This document shows positions 1-4,608 of a DNA stretch of 6,782 nt, piece by piece (the stretch's first letter is position 1; every line of letters begins with the position of its first letter). The notes under the pieces were generated by a model. That model ran no database searches. It saw only the letters and a program-made list of their open reading frames with translations, and was not told the DNA's origin. Made by a program: the position numbers and the translations under genes. The DNA lies in NCBI GenBank assembly GCA_002449665.1, contig DJXH01000028.1, positions 1-6,782 on the forward strand, given 5' to 3'. The stretch is from Bacteroidales bacterium UBA7009. Its GTDB lineage: Bacteria > Bacteroidota > Bacteroidia > Bacteroidales > Paludibacteraceae.

Positions 1-240
1 ATGAAGACCATCGAGTTCCCGTTCTACGATGACCCCAAAGAGCAAATCGAAAAGGACTACAACCCGCAGGCTGTAGAGGAATTGAGTCGTCTGCACGCTG
101 CTTTCGCTGATGACGTTCCTACTCAAAAACTCATTGAGAAATGGATTGAAGGCGAGGTTGCTCACATGGCTTGGGAGGCACAGTACCTCAACTACATAGA
201 CAAACTCGGCTACGAGAACTTCCTTATCGAAATGATGTAA
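1..240 (+). CDS. Hypothetical small acidic helical protein (79 aa)
   Basis: I do not recognise this family. The frame opens with ATG at the first base of the window and ends with TAA at 238-240. The ATG could be the true start or an internal methionine of a longer gene cut by the window edge. The product is strongly charged and rich in Glu, Asp and Lys. It has no Cys, no signal peptide and no membrane segment, and it looks mostly helical, with aromatic residues concentrated in the C-terminal third (HMAWEAQYLNYIDKLGYENF). Codon use resembles the neighbouring genes, which supports real coding. It lies 22 bases upstream of a 56-aa winged-helix-like gene on the same strand, so the two are probably co-transcribed. 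No function can be assigned; a cytoplasmic location is inferred from the lack of any export signal. Confidence 0.6.
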   Translation: MKTIEFPFYDDPKEQIEKDYNPQAVEELSRLHAAFADDVPTQKLIEKWIEGEVAHMAWEAQYLNYIDKLGYENFLIEMM

Positions 241-262
241 GGCATATTTAATCGCAAATATT

Positions 263-433
263 ATGAAAGAGCAAGTTTTAGCTGCCATGCGCGCAGCGGG
301 TAAGCCTGTCAGCGCAGGCGATGTAACCAAAGCGTTGAACGCCGACCGCAAGGAAGTGGACAAAGCCTTTGCCGAACTCAAGAAAGAGGGTGCTATTGTT
401 TCGCCCGTTCGTTGCAAATGGACAGTTGCGTAA
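263..433 (+). CDS. Small winged-helix-like protein (56 aa), putative transcriptional regulator
   Basis: A short gene starting MKEQVLAAMRAAGKPVSAGD and ending VSPVRCKWTVA, TAA at 431-433. It reads as a minimal helix-turn-helix or winged helix: helix 1 at residues 1-12, then a 'GKPVSAGDVTKAL' turn and helix (13-25), a recognition-like helix 'DRKEVDKAFAELKKEGAI' (28-45), and a short strand or wing (46-56). I recall similar stand-alone small proteins with the same 'DRKEVDKA..ALKKEGAIVSPVRCKW' core in Bacteroidales genomes, usually labelled transcriptional regulator. That label rests on fold resemblance, not on a known target. The single Cys in RCKW is part of the conserved tail as I remember it, and could be redox- or metal-sensitive (inference). 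It lies 22 bases after the 79-aa gene and 12 bases before the broken ZIP transporter gene, so it probably belonged to the same transcript. Confidence 0.75.
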   Translation: MKEQVLAAMRAAGKPVSAGDVTKALNADRKEVDKAFAELKKEGAIVSPVRCKWTVA

Positions 434-445
434 GCAATCTTATAA

Positions 446-753
446 ATGCTGATAACGGTTTTAGGATTATTGATTCCCTTATTGGGTACGATGCTCGGTT
501 CGGCGTTCGTCTTTTTTATGAGCAAAGAGATGCCGGAGCGGTTGCAGAAAGCCCTGTTGGGATTCGCATCAGGAGTGATGGTAGCGGCGAGTGTGTGGTC
601 GCTACTCTTTCCTGCCATTGAGGCAGAAGCCGACATGTGGTTGTGGAAGAATTGATTCCAGAAGCCTCACAAGGCGTTCATTCTAATCTCTCCACTATTG
701 GTTTCTCTATCGGCTTCGTGCTGATGATGGTACTTGATGTGGTGTTAGGTTGA
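446..753 (+). pseudogene. ZIP family metal transporter, internally deleted and frameshifted
   Basis: ZIP transporters import divalent metals such as zinc across the inner membrane, and bacterial members run to roughly 250-270 aa with eight helices. The 5' part (446 to about 637) encodes a normal N-terminus: helix 1 'LITVLGLLIPLLGTMLGSAF', then 'MPERLQKALLGFASGVMVAA' and 'SVWSLLFPAIEAEADM'. That frame stops at TGA 653-655. In the next frame, from about 637, the sequence gives the family's C-terminus, 'VVVEELIPEASQGVHSN' followed by 'IGFSIGFVLMMVLDVVLG', ending at TGA 751-753. About 150 residues between these blocks are missing, including the helices with the metal-binding HN..EG-type motifs, so the product cannot transport. 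The join lies near 632-640, where both flanks could share the triplet ATG, consistent with a microhomology deletion (inference). The small regulator gene lies 12 bases upstream and a HAD phosphatase follows, so the intact gene was probably mid-operon. Confidence 0.88.
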
Positions 754-779
754 GAATAACATTTAATGAGTTTATCAAT

Positions 780-1433
780 ATGATAATTATCTTTGATTTA
801 GACGGTACGCTGCTCAATACGATTGACGATTTGGGCTATGCGTGCAATTATGCTTTATCTCAATGTGGTTTCCCCGCACATCCTATTGAGCAATATCCCA
901 AGATGGTAGGCAACGGCATAGGCAATCTTATCCGTCGTGCTTTGCCGGAAAAAGATAGAAATGAACAGACAATAGCGCGTGTACGTGAGCGGTTTGTTCC
1001 GTATTATGATGAACACAACTGCGACCATACGCACCCATATAAGGGCATTCCCGAACTTTTGGCGGCACTAAAACAGCAAGGACATCGTTTGGCTGTGGCA
1101 AGCAATAAGTACCAAGCAGCAACCGAAAAAATCGTTGCACATTTCTTTCTCGGGGTGTTTGATATTGTCCTCGGTGAGCGGACCGGGATAGAACGCAAAC
1201 CGAATCCGCAGATTGTCTATGACATTCTTTCATTCTGTGGTCAGTCTTGCGACAGGTCGCAAGTATTGTACATAGGCGACAGTTTGGTGGATCGTGATAC
1301 TGCTGCCAATGCCGGTGTGCCGTTTGTTGCCTGCTCGTGGGGATTTGTTTCGCGCTCGCAACTTGTTAAAGCCGGTGTGCCTCACATAGTTGACACTCCG
1401 AAAGAGATATTGTCTATCTTTAGTGCGAAATAA
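780..1433 (+). CDS. HAD superfamily hydrolase, phosphoglycolate phosphatase-like (217 aa)
   Basis: A cytoplasmic phosphatase of the HAD-IA (Gph/PGMB-like) group, which cleaves small phosphate esters through a phospho-aspartate intermediate. All four HAD motifs are intact: motif I DLDGT with Asp6 (nucleophile) and Asp8 (acid/base); motif II Ser108 in 'LAVASNK'; motif III Lys140 in 'GIERKPNP'; and motif IV 'GDSLVD' with Asp167 and Asp171 for magnesium. Residues 13-85 form a helical cap of the phosphoglycolate phosphatase type. Length is normal for the family. I chose ATG 780 because it places MIIIFDLDGT in the usual position; an in-frame TTG at 750, overlapping the ZIP stop, would add ten residues with no family support. 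The gene sits 26 bases after the decayed ZIP gene and appears to be the only intact enzyme in this plus-strand cluster. The exact substrate cannot be read from sequence; phosphoglycolate or a sugar phosphate is likely. Confidence 0.93.
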   Translation: MIIIFDLDGTLLNTIDDLGYACNYALSQCGFPAHPIEQYPKMVGNGIGNLIRRALPEKDRNEQTIARVRERFVPYYDEHNCDHTHPYKGIPELLAALKQQGHRLAVASNKYQAATEKIVAHFFLGVFDIVLGERTGIERKPNPQIVYDILSFCGQSCDRSQVLYIGDSLVDRDTAANAGVPFVACSWGFVSRSQLVKAGVPHIVDTPKEILSIFSAK

Positions 1434-1482
1434 GAATAAACACATGGCTAAATGCTAAAGACAGCCTAAAAATGAATTTAGT

Positions 1483-1611
1483 ATGGTTATATATTTTTCA
1501 GGTACAGGCAATTGTCTTGCTATGGTGAGGCAGATAGCGGCTGCTGCTGTCGATTCCGTTTTGCCGCTGACAGAGGCGGTACGAACAGACCTCACAAGAT
1601 TTGTTTCGTAG
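1483..1611 (+). pseudogene. Truncated EFR1-type flavodoxin/ferredoxin, N-terminal stub
   Basis: The frame from ATG 1483 begins MVIYFSGTGNCLAMVRQIAA, which matches the start of flavodoxin-domain proteins of the EFR1 ferredoxin family. 'FSGTGN' at residues 5-10 is the FMN phosphate-binding loop, followed by the first helix. It continues '..LPLTEAVRTDLTRFVS' and stops at TAG 1609-1611 after only 42 codons. Intact proteins have a full flavodoxin domain and usually C-terminal 4Fe-4S ferredoxin motifs, so most of the gene is gone. No further matching segment is visible in any frame before the terminator that starts at 1613. The position usually held by Ser/Thr after GTGN is Cys here. The downstream end probably marks a deletion that joined this stub to the terminator of the converging minus-strand unit (inference). 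A real 42-aa peptide is possible but unlikely to bind FMN. Confidence 0.72.
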
Positions 1612-1612
1612 T

Positions 1613-1656
1613 CAAAAATAAGGAGCACCTGCAACGGCAGATGCTCCTTGTTTTTG
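1613..1656. terminator. Bidirectional intrinsic terminator between converging units
   Basis: A long near-perfect inverted repeat. CAAAAA (1613-1618) pairs with TTTTTG (1651-1656), AAGGAGCA (1620-1627) with TGCTCCTT (1642-1649), and CTGC (1629-1632) with GCAG (1637-1640), closing an AACG loop. On the plus strand the GC-containing stem is followed by TTTTTG, and on the minus strand by the complementary T run. It can therefore stop transcripts from the plus-strand cluster ending near 1611 and from the minus-strand unit ending near 1684. A second short hairpin, GAGGT/ACCTC (1656-1669), lies beside it. Confidence 0.88.
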
Positions 1657-1697
1657 AGGTCTCAACCTCTTGTAAGTTGGTTTTTATTTCACTTCTT

Positions 1698-2282
1698 CTA
1701 CATCCTCGATGTCAATGATTTGACGGATGTTTCCGTAATCTTGTGAAGGCGTTTCTCCACGCGATTGACTGCAGCCACTTTTATCCAGTTGCCCACACCG
1801 TCAAGTATGATACCTATGCCTACGAGCCAAGCTAATACGTTTGCAGACGCTATCGGGTCGCAGAATAGACCGTAACAGCCGGCAACGATAACGAGTATGC
1901 TTATAAGGCAAAGCAGCCACCATTTGCTCCAACCGAGACGTTTGTAGTTAAACGAGTCAAGCAGCAGACCTATTCCTTCGTACAGCACCCAGAATGCAAA
2001 AATGAAAGGCAGTGCAATAGCCAAAGGAGCGGGGTTGATAATGAGAATAATACCGAGGAGCACCTGCATCAGTGCAGCGAGGAAAGTAAGTCCGCTGAAA
2101 GGATTGAAGGCACGGAAGGTAGCCCACGCGCCAAAGGTGCTACATCCCGAAACTATAAGCATAAGACCTAAAGCCCAAGCCAAGGTAAGAAGGGTGTCGC
2201 CCGGATAGATTATACAGAGTACACCCAGTGCCACGAGTGCTGCACCCGCAAGGCACATCAGAATTTTAGTGCTTGTTTTCAT
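1698..2282 (-). CDS. HdeD/DUF308 family membrane protein, probable 3'-end frameshift
   Basis: A six-helix inner-membrane protein of the HdeD (DUF308) family, whose E. coli namesake is linked to acid resistance; its biochemical role is not known. From ATG 2282 (MKTSTKILMCLAGA) the helices lie near residues 7-28, 33-56, 63-84, 88-110, 121-142 and 147-170. They are arranged as three pairs, as usual for the family. In-frame codons upstream to 2357 overlap the previous gene and look spurious. As written the protein ends '..EKRLHKITETSVKSLTSRM' at TAG 1698. The neighbouring frame instead gives 'GNIRQIIDIEDVEEVK' and a TAA at 1684-1686, just before the terminator, with much more natural codons. I infer a one-base loss somewhere between about 1722 and 1752, real or a sequence error. 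The helices are unaffected. It is the last gene of the flavoprotein-hydrolase-HdeD unit, 32 bases after the hydrolase stop. Confidence 0.88.
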   Translation of the reverse strand: MKTSTKILMCLAGAALVALGVLCIIYPGDTLLTLAWALGLMLIVSGCSTFGAWATFRAFNPFSGLTFLAALMQVLLGIILIINPAPLAIALPFIFAFWVLYEGIGLLLDSFNYKRLGWSKWWLLCLISILVIVAGCYGLFCDPIASANVLAWLVGIGIILDGVGNWIKVAAVNRVEKRLHKITETSVKSLTSRM

Positions 2283-2314
2283 AATTCTACGTTTTTTAGA
2301 ATCAGTTTTATATA

Positions 2315-3526
2315 TTATTTCAGATTTTTGTTGAAGAACTCGGCTAACTTTTCCCATGGGATGAGGTTCTTGGGTTCGCCTTTCCCTTTCGGTTCAGTCC
2401 AACCGCCGTCGTAGAGGTCGCAATGCGAGGCTCCCTGGATAATCAGCAACTCTTTGTTCTCGGGGCAGGGATTAGGAGCCACGACAGTCTTGTAGCCTTC
2501 CGCCTTGCCGTCCACCATATAGTGGTACGCCGCTTCGCCAAAATAACGGCTGTGGGCTTTCTCGCCGTGCATGACGAGTACCGCCGAACGAATCTCATTA
2601 ATGTAATAGAGGAAGCGGCTGTTGGCATACGCCTGCGTCCCGATGACGCGCCATCCGTCGTTGGAGTTGCCGGAACGGACGTGATAACCACGGGTGGTCT
2701 TATAGTAGTCGTAGTAATCCTTGACGAACTGCGGCGCATCGTCCGGCAGCGGGTCCACAACACCGCCTGCCATCGCTGTAGGGTCTTTGAGACGCTGCTC
2801 AGCGAGTGCCACACGCGCTTCGTGACGCGCCTCTTCGGAGTCGGCGGAGTCGAAATAACCGTTACCGCTGACGCGGGTCATATCGTACATTGTGGAAGCC
2901 ACCGTCGCCTTGATACGCGGGTCGGCAGCCGCAGCGTTGAGGGCTATACCGCCCCAACCGCAGATACCGATGATTCCGATACGGTCGGCATCTGCTTCGG
3001 GCAACTTGCTCAAGAAGTCCACTGCCGCCATGAAATCCTCGGTGTTGATGTCCGGCGAAGCCGTTCTGCGCGGGCGGAGAGCCTCCGCAGGCGAACTGCC
3101 ATTCGGATCGTAAAAAGGACCACTCTCGCCAGTGAAGGAAGGATCAAAAGCAAGGGCGATAAATCCGCGCTCCGCCATCTTCATGGCGTATAGACCGCTC
3201 GACTGCTCTTTGGTCGCACCGAAAGGACCACTTACGGCAAGTGCAGGAAGACCGCTAACGCTGGTATATCGCTCTGCTGTTAGACCGTCCTGCGGACTGA
3301 CAGATTTCGGCGTATATAGGTCTCCGACAATGGTGATGCCATATTGGTTGACGAAACTCACTTTTTTGTGAGATACTTGCTCACTCAGTGGGAATACTTT
3401 GTCCCACGTGTTATTTTCGCATTTACTCATTTTCTTATCCTCGGAAGGGCACGATTGTTTGTCATTTGTATTCGCACAGGCGGCAAAGAGTATAGCCGCG
3501 AGTGTACAGATGATTAGTTTTCTCAT
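2315..3526 (-). CDS. Alpha/beta hydrolase with lipoprotein signal peptide (403 aa)
   Basis: An alpha/beta hydrolase of the dienelactone hydrolase/YcjY-like group common in Bacteroidales; the natural substrate is unknown, but ester hydrolysis is likely. Visible landmarks are 'PALAVSGPFG' (94-103, oxyanion region), 'AFDPSFTGESG' (126-136), the nucleophile elbow 'GICGWGG' with Cys189 in place of the common Ser, an acid candidate in 'HGEKAHSRYFGE', and His368 in 'GASHCDLYDG'. The N-terminus MRKLIICTLAAILFAAC is a type II signal peptide with lipidated Cys17. Phe at -3 is tolerable in this phylum. This predicts a membrane-anchored, extracytoplasmic enzyme. An internal Met33 begins 'MSKCENNTWDKVFP', which is where cytoplasmic relatives normally start, so ATG 3430 is an alternative. 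I prefer 3526 because ATG overlaps the upstream flavoprotein stop as ATGA, the arrangement of translational coupling, and the signal peptide is well formed. The protein is longer than many relatives, with insertions near 75-92 and 139-157. Confidence 0.92.
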   Translation of the reverse strand: MRKLIICTLAAILFAACANTNDKQSCPSEDKKMSKCENNTWDKVFPLSEQVSHKKVSFVNQYGITIVGDLYTPKSVSPQDGLTAERYTSVSGLPALAVSGPFGATKEQSSGLYAMKMAERGFIALAFDPSFTGESGPFYDPNGSSPAEALRPRRTASPDINTEDFMAAVDFLSKLPEADADRIGIIGICGWGGIALNAAAADPRIKATVASTMYDMTRVSGNGYFDSADSEEARHEARVALAEQRLKDPTAMAGGVVDPLPDDAPQFVKDYYDYYKTTRGYHVRSGNSNDGWRVIGTQAYANSRFLYYINEIRSAVLVMHGEKAHSRYFGEAAYHYMVDGKAEGYKTVVAPNPCPENKELLIIQGASHCDLYDGGWTEPKGKGEPKNLIPWEKLAEFFNKNLK

Positions 3527-4038
3527 AACTTGGCTACCAACTCAACGATCTTCTGTTTGGTGGCATCGGTCTTCTGCTCGTCAATCTTGGCGGTTACGAT
3601 GCCCATATTCTCGGCGTGCCAGTAGTTGCAGATGTCACGGAACTCAGCCAAAGCACCGTCATACACGCCCGGCGAATAAGACGAAACGAGTAGTGCCATC
3701 TTCTTTACTTTAGCAGGAGCATTGACGCAATACATACGCTGGATAGGAGCCTGCATCTGTGCGCAGAGTGTGAAATAATAGATAGGCGCTGCGAGCACGA
3801 GTACTTCCGCCTCCGCCATGAGTGGATAGAGTTCCTGCATATCGTCTTTCTGAATGCACGCACCGTTGCCTTTGCCGTGGCAGTACTCGCATGCCAAACA
3901 GCCTGCGATGTGCTTTTTGGCTACATTGACGATAGTTACGTTGTGACCTGCAGCCTCTGCTGCGTTCTTATACTCTTCCGCCATCCAGGCAGTATTACCT
4001 TTGGCTCTCGGCGAGCCTTGAAGAATTAAGATATTCAT
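3523..4038 (-). CDS. Flavodoxin-fold NAD(P)H-dependent reductase, iron-sulfur flavoprotein-like (171 aa)
   Basis: A cytoplasmic FMN-binding oxidoreductase. The N-terminal strand and loop 'MNILILQGSPRAKGNT' (1-16) is the FMN phosphate-binding site of the NADPH-dependent FMN reductase family. 'VLVLAAPIYYFTLCAQMQ' further on is the second flavin-contact segment. Between them are Cys47, Cys50, Cys53 and Cys61 in 'GCLACEYCHGKGNGACIQKDD', a C-x2-C-x2-C-x7-C set. That resembles the compact 4Fe-4S motif of iron-sulfur flavoproteins, which pass electrons between ferredoxin-type donors and FMN. Some relatives keep only part of this motif, so cluster binding is plausible, not proven. It is the first gene of the minus-strand unit and its TGA overlaps the hydrolase ATG. 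Upstream (4039-4083) is AT-rich; AAATTTTG on the minus strand (4068-4075) is a one-mismatch match to the Bacteroidetes -7 element TAnnTTTG, a weak promoter candidate. Confidence 0.92.
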   Translation of the reverse strand: MNILILQGSPRAKGNTAWMAEEYKNAAEAAGHNVTIVNVAKKHIAGCLACEYCHGKGNGACIQKDDMQELYPLMAEAEVLVLAAPIYYFTLCAQMQAPIQRMYCVNAPAKVKKMALLVSSYSPGVYDGALAEFRDICNYWHAENMGIVTAKIDEQKTDATKQKIVELVAKL

Positions 4039-4083
4039 AATGAATTATATGTTAATAATTTGTACTGCAAAATTTTATCTATC

Positions 4084-4515
4084 TTATGGTTTCAAACATC
4101 CGATGGGCACTACATACACTCCGTCTTCGCGTTGATAAGCATATTCACCTACTGCGGTCAGAATCATCTTAAATGACGGGGCATACATCTTGTCGGTATC
4201 TATTTTTTTCTCAAGCAGTAAAAGGTTTTTTGCGCCTTCTGCAATCAGGTATTCGCCACCTAATTTAATCTCTACCAATCCGTAGTGTCCGTTCCGAAAG
4301 TGTACCACGCTGTCGCACTCAAGGTTGTTGCTGTCGCGATAGTGATACACATGTCCGTCAATCGCCTCAGCATACACGCGCAAGTCTCGCACTGCCATTG
4401 CTTCAAACAATAGCCCTAAGGTATTGAGGTCTTTCATCAAGTCGCGCGGACCTATACCTAATGCAGCGATGGCGATACTCGGATCTACAAAATAATGTGT
4501 GTCGGCAGTACGTTT
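4084..4515 (-). pseudogene. C-terminal remnant of DUF4143/AAA ATPase
   Basis: Only the last third of a DUF4143-type ATPase is present. Intact members are around 400 aa, with an N-terminal AAA ATPase domain, a middle winged helix and a C-terminal nuclease-like DUF4143 domain. The remnant starts in homologous sequence at 'KRTADTHYFVDPSIA' (4515 leftward) and includes 'GPRDLMKDLNTLGLLFEAMA' and 'VRDLRVYAEAIDG'. It then has 'HYRDSNNLECDSVVH', 'YGLVEIKLGG' and a normal end 'DGVYVVPIGCLKP' at TAA 4084. The 'LECD..' and 'EIKLGG' segments are the D/E-x-K nuclease-like core and look undamaged. The Walker A and B part is absent from the window. The frame remains open into the tandem repeat and hits TAA at 4540-4542. 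Internal TTG 4440/ATG 4437 could in principle express a 117-aa piece. The breakpoint coincides with the repeat array. Intact relatives often occur as multiple copies in Bacteroidales genomes; their role is unclear. Confidence 0.85.
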
Positions 4516-4585
4516 GTTATGCCATTTGAGGTTTTTTTGTTATGCCATTTGAGGATTTTTCATTATGTCATTTGAAGATTTTTTT
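4516..4585. repeat. Tandem repeat, three copies with 23-bp period
   Basis: Three head-to-tail units. Two share an identical core GTTATGCCATTTGAGG (4516-4531 and 4539-4554), and the third is diverged: ATTATGTCATTTGAAG (4562-4577). Each core is followed by a T-rich spacer: seven T, then A plus five T, then A plus seven T. Core starts are 23 bp apart, not a multiple of three, so the array is not a coding repeat. It fills the space between the truncated ATPase and the 3' end of the DUF2490 gene (stop at 4609). Copies 1 and 2 are nearly identical and copy 3 has three core changes, suggesting copies 1 and 2 arose most recently. No function is known to me. Confidence 0.85.
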
Positions 4586-4608
4586 AGCGTGGCGCTCGAA
4601 GATGAATT

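Noticed and set aside
412..621. Plus-strand 69-codon frame overlapping the winged-helix gene and the ZIP remnant
   Set aside because: It overlaps both better-supported frames, and its translation shows no helix or domain pattern.
928..1233. Minus-strand open frames inside the HAD phosphatase gene
   Set aside because: They overlap a gene with all four HAD motifs, and their translations are basic and low in complexity without family features.
1310..1381. GCCGGTGTGCC repeated about 60 bases apart in the HAD gene
   Set aside because: Both copies encode Ala-Gly-Val-Pro at positions where HAD phosphatases commonly have such residues; coincidence of coding.
1512..1718. Plus-strand 68-codon frame across the terminator
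   Set aside because: It runs through the flavodoxin stub in the wrong frame and through the inverted repeat; the Cys-rich peptide is an artefact.
2056..2067. AGGAGCACCTGC, a 12-base match to the terminator arm at 1621-1632
   Set aside because: It lies within DUF308 coding sequence with no paired arm, so it looks like a chance match.
2284..2302. ATTCTA/TAGAAT inverted repeat between the hydrolase and DUF308 genes
   Set aside because: Only six AT-rich pairs around a seven-base loop, with no T run following on the minus strand; too weak for a terminator or operator call.
2423..3193. Long plus-strand open frame (256 codons) opposite the hydrolase gene
   Set aside because: It lies entirely antisense to the well-supported alpha/beta hydrolase, and its Val/Arg/Thr-rich translation has no recognisable domain; it is a by-product of the GC-rich codons on the other strand.
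4044..4049. TATAAT-like sequence on the minus strand before the flavin reductase
   Set aside because: It sits only about six bases before the start codon, and Bacteroidota promoters use a different -7 consensus.
4586..4608. AGCG/CGCT mini-hairpin just downstream of the DUF2490 stop
   Set aside because: Four base pairs only, and on the minus strand it is followed by an A run, not T, so it does not fit an intrinsic terminator.
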